Notes: generated by a model not told the origin, from the sequence alone. A stretch of 64,000 nucleotides of DNA from Terriglobus roseus DSM 18391 (GCF_000265425.1 NC_018014.1:2294001-2358000); one strand, 5' to 3'. Positions 28,261 to 37,121 are shown, counted from the first letter of the stretch. Made by a program: numbers and translations.

Positions 28261-29178
28261 TTAGAGCGTCGTGGGCAGTAGCAAGGTAATCGTCCGCGAT
28301 GAACGGAGTTGGATCATTGCCGGCAGGCACCCGACCCACTCACCGTCCGCCTGCACGTGAGTTCTGCCAACCGCTCCGTCACACGTGAATGAGACCACAT
28401 CGTGTCGGCTGAGCAGCGGGTTCCAGCGCTCCAGCCGCAACCATGAGGACAGAAACCAAAGCGGCATAGCAAGCAGTGCCGGCGCTTTGACGAGCACCAG
28501 TCGCATGCTCTCGTCATTGAACGTGGCGCCGCGTGCCACACCCGGAAAGATGCCGCCGAGATCCCCGATGCGCAGTGCCATCGCACTCACTGCCTCCGCC
28601 GTCCCCTCCGTGCCATCCGCACCCTTCCATTGCACGCGAAACGGACGGAAGCCCCCACGCAGCAACAGGCGCAGAGCATGCCAAAGGTAGGCCCACCGCC
28701 CTACGAAGCTTCGATTGATCGTCAGCATTCGGTACATCAAGGCACCGTCGGGCCCACTACCGGCCATCGTCAAGAAGTAGCGTTCGCCGCTCGTTGTCAC
28801 ACACTGACCAACGGCTACACGGCGCTCGCGCCTCGCGGCATAGGCAGCGGCCGCTCGCAGCGGATTCAACGGAATGGATAGCTCGCGGCACAACGCATTC
28901 GCACTGCCCAGCGGGATGATCGCGAGCTTCGCTGAAGTACCGACGATGCCCTGCAACACGTCGTGAACGGTACCGTCGCCGCCGCAGGCAAAGATGACCT
29001 CCGCACGCTCCGCAATCGCCGAGCGCGCCTGGTCCCCGGCACTGCCGCGATGCGTGGTCGCTGTCACCGTAAGCTCGTATCCATGCCCGCGCAGCAACGA
29101 AGCAATCTGCTGCACCGTGGCCTCACGGGCACTGCGGTTGCGGCCAGCCTGCGGGTTGTAGAGCAGAAGGCCGCGCAT
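28261..29178 (-). CDS. Diacylglycerol/sphingosine kinase-family lipid kinase, last gene of the hopanoid operon
   Basis: 305 residues. The nucleotide-binding motif GGDGT is at 66-70, with the flanking IPLGSANALCRELSIP typical of the DAGK catalytic domain (first half), and the C-terminal lobe has the usual beta-rich form. It phosphorylates a lipid or lipid-like alcohol with ATP at the inner membrane face. It is the final gene of a leftward run beginning at shc and is only 12 bases after the alcohol dehydrogenase, so it is co-transcribed with hopanoid genes. Lipid kinases are not part of described hopanoid pathways as far as I know, so its substrate (a phospholipid, or a hopanoid polyol) is open. 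Confidence 0.85.
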   Translation of the reverse strand: MRGLLLYNPQAGRNRSAREATVQQIASLLRGHGYELTVTATTHRGSAGDQARSAIAERAEVIFACGGDGTVHDVLQGIVGTSAKLAIIPLGSANALCRELSIPLNPLRAAAAYAARRERRVAVGQCVTTSGERYFLTMAGSGPDGALMYRMLTINRSFVGRWAYLWHALRLLLRGGFRPFRVQWKGADGTEGTAEAVSAMALRIGDLGGIFPGVARGATFNDESMRLVLVKAPALLAMPLWFLSSWLRLERWNPLLSRHDVVSFTCDGAVGRTHVQADGEWVGCLPAMIQLRSSRTITLLLPTTL

Positions 29179-29190
29179 GATGTCTGGAGT

Positions 29191-30288
29191 CTACGGCTGA
29201 ATGACGATCTTCATGGAGTCGGCAACAGGATGCGATGCCAGGTCGATCCCTTTCACAGCGTCCTCAAGTGAGAAGCGGTGCGAGATCAGCTTCGTAAGAT
29301 CGAATGTGCCGTCGCGATAACCGCTGAACACGAGCTCAATCGCCTCATCCTGGATGGCAACGGAAGATGAGTACGACCCCATCAACGTCTTCTCATCCAT
29401 GCAGACAGCGGCCGGATCGAAGGGAGCTTCGCCATGCTGCGTCTGCGCAAAGAGGCAGACACGGCCACCGGGCCGAATCGCATTCATCGCCAGGGTGATC
29501 AGGCTGTTCGCGCCCACGGCAAGCAGAGCAACATCCGCGCCACGCCCCTCGGTCACACGCTTGCACTCCGCAACGACGTCGGCGTTCGCATCCAGCGGAT
29601 GATCGAGTCCGTACCCCGCAGCCACCGCATGACGCTCCGCGTAGAGATCGCTCGTCAGCACATGCGGCGTCTTGCGCTTGGCAAGAGCAGCCAGCAGGAT
29701 GCCAATGGGTCCCTGACCGATGACAAGAACAGTCTCATCATCCTTCAGGTCAAGAAGCTCAATGGCCTTGTAGCAGGTGTTGACCGGCTCGATCCATGCA
29801 GCCTGCTCAAACGGAATATCGTTAGGAAGCTTAATTAATCCCCTGCGAACGATCCAGTCCATCACGCGGATATACTCCGCAAACCCACCGCCCGATGGCT
29901 CGCCAAAGCCAGCCGTAGCGCCAACCTTCTTGTACGTCTCGCACTGCGCAAAGGTCTGCTTGCGGCAGTAGTAGCACTCGCCGCAGGGAATATGGTGAAA
30001 GCTCATCACGCGGTCGCCAACCGCAAAGCCCTTAACTCCCTCGCCCACCTGCACGATGGTTCCAGCCATCTCATGGCCAAAGATCCGCGGCGCCGAGTGC
30101 GATCCCGTGTGGATCTTCTTCAGATCCGTCCCGCAGATGCCGCAGGTATCGATCTTCATCAACACTTCGCCAGCGCCGATCGTCGGCACGACAACCGTCT
30201 CCACACGAACATCATTCACAGCACGGTACACAGCAGCGCGCTGCTCCGTTGGCAAGGTCGTTTCTTCACGAGTCACTGCAACACTCAT
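29191..30288 (-). CDS. Zinc-dependent alcohol dehydrogenase (medium-chain), in the hopanoid operon
   Basis: 365 residues, MDR family. Catalytic zinc ligands are cysteine 49 (CGICGTD) and histidine 72-glutamate 73 (FGHEMAG). Structural zinc cysteines are 102, 105, 108 and 116. The Rossmann motif is VLVIGQGPIGILLAAL. It belongs to the threonine/sorbitol-dehydrogenase-like branch and should oxidise an alcohol or reduce a carbonyl with NAD(P). It overlaps hpnG by four bases (ATGA), so it is translationally coupled to the enzyme that makes ribosylhopane. That makes it a candidate for reducing a ribosylhopane-type aldehyde to a polyol such as bacteriohopanetetrol. This role is inferred from context, not from sequence. 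Confidence 0.87.
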   Translation of the reverse strand: MSVAVTREETTLPTEQRAAVYRAVNDVRVETVVVPTIGAGEVLMKIDTCGICGTDLKKIHTGSHSAPRIFGHEMAGTIVQVGEGVKGFAVGDRVMSFHHIPCGECYYCRKQTFAQCETYKKVGATAGFGEPSGGGFAEYIRVMDWIVRRGLIKLPNDIPFEQAAWIEPVNTCYKAIELLDLKDDETVLVIGQGPIGILLAALAKRKTPHVLTSDLYAERHAVAAGYGLDHPLDANADVVAECKRVTEGRGADVALLAVGANSLITLAMNAIRPGGRVCLFAQTQHGEAPFDPAAVCMDEKTLMGSYSSSVAIQDEAIELVFSGYRDGTFDLTKLISHRFSLEDAVKGIDLASHPVADSMKIVIQP

Positions 30289-30974
30289 CGCGGTCTCTCA
30301 ATTCCAATGTCATCGGCAATGGCTGCGCACAGATTCACCGCTGCCAGCTTTGCCTGCTTGCCAAACTGCGCAAGCGAACTCCAGCACTGCGGCTTCGTCG
30401 CAACATGTGCGATGAAGCGCGCCGTCGCGAACTGCCCTGCTGCGGTCACGAACGGATTCATATCCGGCAGCTCTTCATCCAGGGTATCGCTGATGGCCTT
30501 GATGGCGCGGAAGCCCAAACCGTTCGCCATAGCCAAACGTGCCACCGTGGAAGCTTCCATATCCACCGCAACCGCCCCGTCATAAGTACCCGCCAGGCGA
30601 TGCTTCTCTTCACGCACAGCAACGCGCGTTGATGTCAGCAACAGTCCGCCAGGGCCATTGGCCGGCAGCATCTCACCCGTATTCAGATCGCGCACCATGC
30701 TGGCACGCACGATCGAACCCGGCGCCAGTTCTTCGCGCAGAGCACCCGCCCAGCCAACGGACAGTAACTGCATCGGTTCGCACACCTGGCGCGCTCGCGC
30801 AAATGAACGCAGCGCCGCGTTCGCTCCCATACCGCCCGCAAAGGCCATGATCGGCCCATTAGGATGCTGCCACCCGTCGACGCCGTCCTTGGTCTCAAGC
30901 GCAGCCCAACTACGGACCAGCGGCTTCAGTTCGCCAGGCATAGCGGCGATGATCACGATCGCATCGTTCATCAT
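30285..30974 (-). CDS. hpnG: HpnG, hopanoid-associated phosphorylase (adenosylhopane nucleosidase)
   Basis: 229 residues starting MMNDAIVIIAAMPGELKPL (ATG at 30974 or 30971). It has the purine nucleoside phosphorylase/MTA nucleosidase fold: an AAMPGEL opening, GMGANAALRSF, LLSVGWAGAL, and the substrate-binding VDMEASTVARLA. In the hopanoid pathway HpnG removes adenine from adenosylhopane to give ribosylhopane. The start overlaps the hpnA stop in ATGATGA and its own stop overlaps the next start, so the three genes are translated together. Confidence 0.88.
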   Translation of the reverse strand: MMNDAIVIIAAMPGELKPLVRSWAALETKDGVDGWQHPNGPIMAFAGGMGANAALRSFARARQVCEPMQLLSVGWAGALREELAPGSIVRASMVRDLNTGEMLPANGPGGLLLTSTRVAVREEKHRLAGTYDGAVAVDMEASTVARLAMANGLGFRAIKAISDTLDEELPDMNPFVTAAGQFATARFIAHVATKPQCWSSLAQFGKQAKLAAVNLCAAIADDIGIERPR

Positions 30975-31978
30975 GCGCGTGCCTTGTATGCCGGCGCATA
31001 GCCATTCGCAACGAACCACTCCATCGCCGAACGCAATGCCATATCCACCGGCTTCACCTCGAAGCCCAATTCTCTCTCCGCCTTCGTCGAAGCCGCGAAC
31101 ATCATCTTGCGCCCCATACGCACGGCCTCAACGGTTGCCCGTGGCTCCTTACCCCGGAGCTTGCCCGTGATCGTCTCGTCGAAGAAAGCGAAGGCCATCG
31201 CAACGCCGTGCGGCACCTTATGCTTCGGCGATGGCAGACCACTCATGGCGGCCATGCGATCGAGAATCTGCTTCAGCGTCAGGTTCTCGCCACCCAGGAT
31301 GTAACGCTCACCCGGTGTGCCACGATCCAGTGCAACGACGTGCATGCGCGCAATCTCGGCGACATCCACCAGGTTCAGGCCGGTGTCCACGTAAGCCGGA
31401 AAGTTCTTGTTCAAGAAGTCAACGACGATGCGGCCAGTCGGCGTTGGCTTGCGATCCTGAGCACCAATTGGCGTCGTGGGATTTAGGATCATGACGTGCT
31501 GCCCAGCCCGCGCGGCTGCAATCGCCTCCTGCTCCGCAAGCCACTTCGAACGCTTGTAGTGGCCGATCATGTCGGCTTCGCTCACTGGAGTCGTCTCGTC
31601 GACGATGATGTTTGACTTGGTAAAGCCCATGGTCGCCACGCTCGACGTGTACACCACGCGCGGCACGCCCACCTCACGCGCCAGCTTCAACAGTTCACGC
31701 GTGCCGTCAACGTTGGCCTTGTACATGTCCGCAGGATCGGGCACCCACAGTCGATAGTCCGCAGCGACATGCACCAACGCATCGCAGCCTGTCAGCGCTG
31801 AGCGTAACGAGGACACATCGCGCAGATCGCCAACGACCGTCTCGCCCGCGATCCCCTCAAGCGAAGCAAGATTACTCGAGGAGCGTGTGAGCAGGCGCAG
31901 CTCGGCACCCGCCGCAGCGTAGGCGCCAGCCACATGACTACCGACGAACCCCGTTGCTCCAGTAAGAAAAACCCGCAT
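30971..31978 (-). CDS. hpnA: HpnA, hopanoid-associated sugar epimerase (SDR family)
   Basis: 335 residues. It is an extended short-chain dehydrogenase: nucleotide motif TGATGFVGSH (residues 6-15), the catalytic pair tyrosine 141 and lysine 145 in GHYKRSK, and LNPTTPIG further on. HpnA family members are found with hopanoid clusters and are named sugar epimerases, but the reaction in vivo is uncertain. It lies 19 bases after the 150-residue gene and overlaps hpnG by 4 bases. No membrane span is present; it is cytoplasmic. Confidence 0.9.
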   Translation of the reverse strand: MRVFLTGATGFVGSHVAGAYAAAGAELRLLTRSSSNLASLEGIAGETVVGDLRDVSSLRSALTGCDALVHVAADYRLWVPDPADMYKANVDGTRELLKLAREVGVPRVVYTSSVATMGFTKSNIIVDETTPVSEADMIGHYKRSKWLAEQEAIAAARAGQHVMILNPTTPIGAQDRKPTPTGRIVVDFLNKNFPAYVDTGLNLVDVAEIARMHVVALDRGTPGERYILGGENLTLKQILDRMAAMSGLPSPKHKVPHGVAMAFAFFDETITGKLRGKEPRATVEAVRMGRKMMFAASTKAERELGFEVKPVDMALRSAMEWFVANGYAPAYKARA

Positions 31979-31997
31979 GAATGGTTAGGTAGCCGAA

Positions 31998-32450
31998 CTA
32001 ATCGAGCTTCTCCGGCTCGATCTGGATGTTCTTCTCGCCGGCTGCCTTCTTCTCCCAGTACTTCTTGACCCAGGCGTCAAAGGTCTTACCTGCGGCGGTG
32101 TCGCGGCCGCTGAAGTTGACCGCAGCGATCTCCGCGTACGGAATGCTGCGACGCGAACGGTCTTCGCCCTTCGACGGCATCACACGCACCATGGAATCCA
32201 GCAGCGTCTTGCCCTGACGGCGATCGTAGACGTAGCCCTCGACAACTTCGCCGGACTTCAAAGTGAGCGTCACATCGCCGCGGTAGTCGAACGCCTTTTC
32301 AAGCACGTCCTTCACTTCCGCTTCGGTCGCGAGCTCTGGAATCCATCCTTCCAGATTCTCGCGCTCGCGGCCCGCCATTACTTCCAGCTGGTCGGGCGAT
32401 GCCTCTTGCAGCTCTTCGATCTTGAGGTGTTCCTGCTGGTCAGTCGCCAT
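31998..32450 (-). CDS. Uncharacterised 150-residue protein within the hopanoid operon
   Basis: No family recognised. An acidic N-terminal helix-rich part (residues 1-50, many glutamates) precedes a beta-rich core (about 52-110) containing VTLTLKSGEVVEGYVYDR and SIPYAEIAAVNFSG. That layout resembles small SH3/Sm-like barrels that bind RNA or peptides. A charged C-terminal helix follows (AWVKKYWEKKAAGEK). There is no signal peptide or membrane span. It starts 2 bases after the hpnH stop and is 19 bases before hpnA, so it is translated with both and may assist them. The fold is inferred from pattern only. Confidence 0.75.
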   Translation of the reverse strand: MATDQQEHLKIEELQEASPDQLEVMAGRERENLEGWIPELATEAEVKDVLEKAFDYRGDVTLTLKSGEVVEGYVYDRRQGKTLLDSMVRVMPSKGEDRSRRSIPYAEIAAVNFSGRDTAAGKTFDAWVKKYWEKKAAGEKNIQIEPEKLD

Positions 32451-32452
32451 CG

Positions 32453-33604
32453 TTAGTCTCCTGCCACCAGGGATTCCGCGTGGTTCACGCGCTCTGCTTC
32501 AGCCGACAGAATCGGCGAACCGATCTGCACCAGTTGGCCGTGGTTTGTTGGGCGCCAGTCATTCAGAATCTTATTCGCGCCATCGTCCTTGTAGGTGTTG
32601 AAGAAGATCGCCTTCGCGGTCTGCAGCAAGCCCTTGACCGAGCCGAAGGTGTAGTTCACACCGCTGGCCTCATAGCCCGAGTGCACCATGCAATTCGCGC
32701 AACGCGGGTTACCGCTCTCCGTGCCGTAGTTCGCCCACTCCACCGACTGCATCAGTTCGGCGAACGAGTCAGCATAGCCATCCTGCAGCAGGTAGCAAGG
32801 CTTCTGCCAGCCGAAGATGGAATAGGTCGGCATGCCCCAGGGCGTGCACGTCAGTTCCTTCTTGCCCATCAGGAATTCCATGAACATGGGCGAAGCATTG
32901 AAGCGCCAGGTCTTCTTCCGGTTCGACAGCAGCGCGCGGAAGAGCTTCTTCGAGCGGGCGCGGCCCAGGAAGTGCTTCTGGTCAGGAGCCTTGTCGTACG
33001 TGTAGCCGGGCGAAACCATCATGCTCTCAACGCCGGCTTCCATCAGCTGGTCGAAGTGGCGGCGAACCGAATTCGGGTCGGCACCATCGAAGAGCGTCGT
33101 GTTTGTCGTGACACGGAAACCTGCAGCCACGGCAGCGTGAACGCCTTCCATGGCGATGTCGTAACCGCCCTCGCGGCAGACACCAAAGTCATGATGCTCG
33201 CGCTCACCGTCCACGTGTACTGAGAACGACAGGTACTTCGAAGGCTTGAACAGGTGCAGCTTTTCCTTCAGCAGCAAGGCGTTCGTGCACATGTACACGT
33301 ACTTCTTGCGAGCGACCAGGCCGGCGACAATCTCCGGCATGCGCGGGTGCAGCAGCGGCTCGCCGCCGGGAATGGCAACCATCGGTGTGCCGCACTCTTC
33401 CACTGCTTTGAAGCAGTCTTCGGGCGACAGCTCAGCCTTCAGGATATGGGCCGGGTACTGGATCTTGCCGCAGCCGGCGCATGCCAGGTTGCAGCGGAAC
33501 AACGGCTCCAGCATTAACACCAGCGGATACCGCTTCTTACCCATCAACTTCTGCTTCAAGACGTAGGTTGCTACGGTCCAAGCTTGCGAAACTGGTACTG
33601 CCAT
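32453..33604 (-). CDS. hpnH: HpnH, radical SAM adenosyl-hopane synthase
   Basis: 383 residues. The radical SAM [4Fe-4S] motif CNLACAGC has cysteines 38, 42 and 45, followed by the SAM-binding IPGGEPLLHP. C-terminal cysteines (CTPWGMPTYSIFGWQKPC and PRCANC) are in the usual place for this family. HpnH joins the adenosyl radical to diploptene to form adenosylhopane, the first step in building the hopanoid side chain. It begins 67 bases after the shc stop. Start ATG 33604, M-A-V-P-V-S, is the family N-terminus. Confidence 0.93.
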   Translation of the reverse strand: MAVPVSQAWTVATYVLKQKLMGKKRYPLVLMLEPLFRCNLACAGCGKIQYPAHILKAELSPEDCFKAVEECGTPMVAIPGGEPLLHPRMPEIVAGLVARKKYVYMCTNALLLKEKLHLFKPSKYLSFSVHVDGEREHHDFGVCREGGYDIAMEGVHAAVAAGFRVTTNTTLFDGADPNSVRRHFDQLMEAGVESMMVSPGYTYDKAPDQKHFLGRARSKKLFRALLSNRKKTWRFNASPMFMEFLMGKKELTCTPWGMPTYSIFGWQKPCYLLQDGYADSFAELMQSVEWANYGTESGNPRCANCMVHSGYEASGVNYTFGSVKGLLQTAKAIFFNTYKDDGANKILNDWRPTNHGQLVQIGSPILSAEAERVNHAESLVAGD

Positions 33605-33671
33605 TCGCGCTACCTCCAGCGTGCTTTACACGCATGCCACGCAAATGCGCAGCGAGTGAAAATCAAAACTT

Positions 33672-35708
33672 CTAAGCGTCACTGCGTGACATGCACTTAT
33701 CGTAGGTCGTCAGCGCCAGCAACGGGAAATACTGTTTGTACAGGTGGTATCCCAGATAGAACACCCGCGGGAATCCGGTACCTGTGTAGTAGCTTTCGCC
33801 GTTTCGTCCCGGCACAAGCTCACTCCATGAACCGTCTTCCGCCTGGTGATCCACCAGCCAGCGCACACCCTTTGCAACCGAGTCGGAACGCGTATCGCCA
33901 CCAGCCAGCAAGGCCAGTAGAGCCCAAGCGGTCTGTGAAGGCGTGGAAGGACCTACGCCCCGCGAACCCGGGTTATCGTAGGTGCCGCACGTCTCGCCCC
34001 ATCCGCCGTCGTTGTTCTGCACGGACCGCACCCATTCCACCGACTGCTGAACCTGAGGCTCATTCGTATCGAACCCGATGGCTTCCAGGCCACGCAGCAC
34101 AAGGAACGTGCCATACAAATAGTTCACACCCCAGCGCCCAAACCACGAACCATCGGACTCCTGCTCACGCAGGATGAACTGGACCGCTGCTTCCACACGC
34201 TTGTCACGGCGCGTGTAGCCATAGGCTGCCAACGTTTCCAGAATGCGGCCGGTAATGTCCACTGTCGGCGGATCCAGCATCGCGTTGTGATCGGCGAACG
34301 GGATGTACTGGAAGATCATCTTCGTGTTGTCACGATCAAACGAGGCCCAGCCGCCGTTGCGGCACTGCATGCCGAAGACCCAGTTGATGGCTCGCTCTGC
34401 GGCATCATGCTGACGAGCTTCCTGCGGATGGTCCACCATCTTCAGAGCCAGCAGGACCTCGCCCGTGTCGTCGACATCGGGGTAATGAATATTGTTGAAG
34501 AAGAATGCCCAGCCGCCCGGCTCGACGTTCTTGACCTTCTGAGCCCAATCACCCTTGTGGCGGTTCTCTTTGCTCAGCAGCCAATCGGCCGCCTTGATCA
34601 TGCGCGGGTCTGTCGAGGACAGACCTGCCTCACCCAATGAGGAGACGACCTGGGCCGTATCCCATACGGGCGAAAGGCATGGCTGCATGCGGAAGGTCGG
34701 CACCGGATACTCCGGCGTTCCCTCCGGGCAATCGATCCCCAGCTTCTCAAATTCGTCCATCGCGCGAATCATCTGCGGATCATCGAGTGAGTATCCGAGA
34801 TGCCGCAGAGCAACGATGGCATTCAGCATGGCAGGATAGATCGCTCCCAGACCGTCGGAACCCTCAAAGCGCTCCAGCATCCACTCCTCGGCCTTCTTCA
34901 GCGCAACCTTCCGCAGTGGGCGGATATGAATCCGCTCGGCCCAATGCACCATGCGATCCAGGAAGAGGAAGAAGTTACGCCACGAGACGATCTTCTTGTC
35001 CCAGCGCAGATGCAGATCGGAGTTCGCGCGACCGCCAACGAAGAGTTCGTCGATGCCCTGCTCTGCCGGCAGCAACTTCAACGGTTTCTTCGCGTACATG
35101 ATCGACAGCGGCACCAGGATGCCGCGGGACCACGATGAGATCTCGTAGATGTTGAAGTAGAACCAGTTCGGCGCAAGAACGATCTCGGGCGGAATCGCCG
35201 GTACGGCGTCGTAATCGTACTGTCCAAACGCGCATAGATAGATCTTCGTGAAGGTGTTGCACTCCACGACACCGCCGTTCGCCAGCACCCACTCGCGTGC
35301 CTTGACGAGGATAGGATCATCCTGCGACCAGCCCATCAGCTTCAGCGCGTGGTAGGCCTTCACGCCGTAGTTAATGTTCGATGGTCCGCCAGGGTACAGA
35401 CTCCATCCGCCATCGTCGTTCTGGTGACGCAGAATTTCATTCATTGCACGCTGCATCTTGCCGGGATCGCCCGTGCCCAGCAGCGTGTGCAGGAAGATGT
35501 AATCCGCCTCCAGCATCACGTCGGCTTCCAGTTCGCCGCACCAGTAGCCATCTGCGTGCTGCTGGCCCAGCAGCCACTCCTTCGCCGTTGACACGGCTGC
35601 ACGCACTCTGTCCAGGCCAAGGTCAAGACGACCAAAGCGCGGCTGTGCGGGGCTCGCGGATGCGGTGGTTGCCGCTGGCGTGCCCGATCTCAAGTCATTT
35701 TCCTGCAT
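33672..35708 (-). CDS. shc: Squalene-hopene cyclase
   Basis: 678 residues, typical length. The protonating motif DVDD is at 411-414 (PDVDDTGEVLLAL). Several QW repeats are visible (for example DDGGWSLYPGG near the start, QCRNGGWASFDRDN and NNDGGWGETCGTYD later). It converts squalene to hopene/diplopterol at the inner membrane. It is the first gene of the leftward hopanoid operon, with ispH 117 bases upstream supplying isoprenoid precursors. No frameshift or missing motif is seen. A start at 35708 fits an N-terminal extension before the catalytic barrels. Confidence 0.94.
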   Translation of the reverse strand: MQENDLRSGTPAATTASASPAQPRFGRLDLGLDRVRAAVSTAKEWLLGQQHADGYWCGELEADVMLEADYIFLHTLLGTGDPGKMQRAMNEILRHQNDDGGWSLYPGGPSNINYGVKAYHALKLMGWSQDDPILVKAREWVLANGGVVECNTFTKIYLCAFGQYDYDAVPAIPPEIVLAPNWFYFNIYEISSWSRGILVPLSIMYAKKPLKLLPAEQGIDELFVGGRANSDLHLRWDKKIVSWRNFFLFLDRMVHWAERIHIRPLRKVALKKAEEWMLERFEGSDGLGAIYPAMLNAIVALRHLGYSLDDPQMIRAMDEFEKLGIDCPEGTPEYPVPTFRMQPCLSPVWDTAQVVSSLGEAGLSSTDPRMIKAADWLLSKENRHKGDWAQKVKNVEPGGWAFFFNNIHYPDVDDTGEVLLALKMVDHPQEARQHDAAERAINWVFGMQCRNGGWASFDRDNTKMIFQYIPFADHNAMLDPPTVDITGRILETLAAYGYTRRDKRVEAAVQFILREQESDGSWFGRWGVNYLYGTFLVLRGLEAIGFDTNEPQVQQSVEWVRSVQNNDGGWGETCGTYDNPGSRGVGPSTPSQTAWALLALLAGGDTRSDSVAKGVRWLVDHQAEDGSWSELVPGRNGESYYTGTGFPRVFYLGYHLYKQYFPLLALTTYDKCMSRSDA

Positions 35709-35825
35709 TCTGATTAGACGAATCCTTCGGCAGATGCGGTGCAGCCTGCGAACCTTCGTGGATGCTGCAAATACGGCGTAAAACGCAATTGATACCGCGT
35801 TTCGGTAGCAAATGCCAGAGAAATA

Positions 35826-36806
35826 CTAAGCGCGAACAGTCTGCGCTCCCGGCGCGGATGCGATGGCCTGCACGATCTCAGGCGGAAGGCCGAAACGGAC
35901 GTTCTCCGGCATCACCTCAACCTCATCGACATCACCATATCCCTTGCCTTGCAGATAGGCCACAACTTCCTGCACCAAGACCTCAGGCGCAGACGCACCG
36001 GCCGTGATCGCCACGCGCCCTCTGCCCTCCAGCCACTCGGGCTGGATGTCCTTGGCGCTGTCGATCAGGTAGGACGTGGTCCCGATATTCATCGAGACCT
36101 CAACCAGGCGGTTCGAGTTGGAACTGTTCCGCGATCCGACGACGAGAACCAGATCGGCACCATGCGCCACATTCTTAACGGCAGTCTGGCGGTTCTCGGT
36201 GGCGTAGCAGATGTCCTGCGCATGCGGTCCCACGATCTTCGGGAACTTCTTCTTCAGCGCCTCGATCATGTACTTCGCTTCGTCCAGCGACAACGTGGTC
36301 TGCGTGAGATACGCAACGCGTTCTGGATCGGGCACGACAAGCTGATCAACCTCTTCAACGGTTGAAACCACCTGGGTCACATCCGGAGCCTCGCCCTGCG
36401 TGCCCTCGACTTCTTCGTGATCGCGATGTCCGACCAGCACCAGCGAGTAGCCCTGCTTGGCAAACTTGATCGCCTCGACGTGCACCTTGGTAACAAGTGG
36501 GCAGGTCGCGTCGATCACTTTAAGTCCGCGTTCCTTCGCGCGCTCACGAACAGCCGGCGAGACGCCGTGCGCGGAATAGATCACGCGCTTGCCCTCAGGC
36601 ACCTCGTCCAGTTCGTTGACGAAGATCGCCCCCTTCTGGCGCAGGTCATCGACCACGTAGCTGTTGTGCACGATCTCTTTGCGCACGTAGATCGGCGCGC
36701 CGAAGGTGTCCAGCGCAATCTTGACGATGTCGACCGCGCGCACTACACCGGCGCAGAAACCACGGGGCTTCAGCAGCAGAACGCGCTTCTGTTTTTGCGC
36801 TGTCAT
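35826..36806 (-). CDS. ispH: 4-hydroxy-3-methylbut-2-enyl diphosphate reductase
   Basis: 326 residues. It is the last enzyme of the MEP pathway, reducing HMBPP to IPP and DMAPP with a [4Fe-4S] cluster. The three cluster cysteines are in RGFCAGVVRA (cysteine 18), DATCPLVTKVH and ICYATENRQTAV. Substrate-binding residues in IVHNSYVV and SAHGVSPAV are present. It lies 117 bases upstream of squalene-hopene cyclase on the same strand, so isoprenoid supply and hopanoid synthesis may share expression. The N-terminal extension is short and normal. Confidence 0.95.
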   Translation of the reverse strand: MTAQKQKRVLLLKPRGFCAGVVRAVDIVKIALDTFGAPIYVRKEIVHNSYVVDDLRQKGAIFVNELDEVPEGKRVIYSAHGVSPAVRERAKERGLKVIDATCPLVTKVHVEAIKFAKQGYSLVLVGHRDHEEVEGTQGEAPDVTQVVSTVEEVDQLVVPDPERVAYLTQTTLSLDEAKYMIEALKKKFPKIVGPHAQDICYATENRQTAVKNVAHGADLVLVVGSRNSSNSNRLVEVSMNIGTTSYLIDSAKDIQPEWLEGRGRVAITAGASAPEVLVQEVVAYLQGKGYGDVDEVEVMPENVRFGLPPEIVQAIASAPGAQTVRA

Positions 36807-36965
36807 TTTCGGCGGAGATGGGCGGGTCGAGGGTAAGGGTGCTCACCTTGAAAGTATACCGCGAAGTAAACAGCGAGTGGTCCGAATTGAACCGTCGCTG
36901 GTGCAAAGGCATGAAACTCTTGAGCGCGGCGGTGACGCAATATGGCGCACGCACCCAAGGCAGAC

Positions 36966-37121
36966 CTAGAGATGTCCGCCGCAGCCCGTGTGAGTGCAAT
37001 GACAACTCAGCGTGTTCGGGGCGGCGGCAGCCGCGTCCTTGCACAGATCCGAGCAGAATTTGCCTTCCGTAACCGTACAGGTGCAAGGCAGATGGGCGCA
37101 TTTCTTTGGATCGTGAGACAT
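36966..37121 (-). CDS. Bacterial metallothionein (SmtA/BmtA type)
   Basis: A short frame of 51 residues, MSHDPKKCAHLPCTC onward. Eight cysteines are at 8, 13, 15, 23, 27, 40, 42 and 47, and five histidines at 3, 10, 41, 44 and 50. The spacing K-C-x4-C-x-C, then C-x3-C, then C-x-C-T-H-T-G-C, is that of bacterial metallothioneins such as Synechococcus SmtA. It binds zinc, and possibly cadmium or copper, in the cytoplasm. The start has GGAGG six bases before the ATG. It lies in the gap between recN and ispH on their strand; the upstream TATACT could be a -10 element. The short length makes it easy to miss. Confidence 0.82.
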   Translation of the reverse strand: MSHDPKKCAHLPCTCTVTEGKFCSDLCKDAAAAAPNTLSCHCTHTGCGGHL

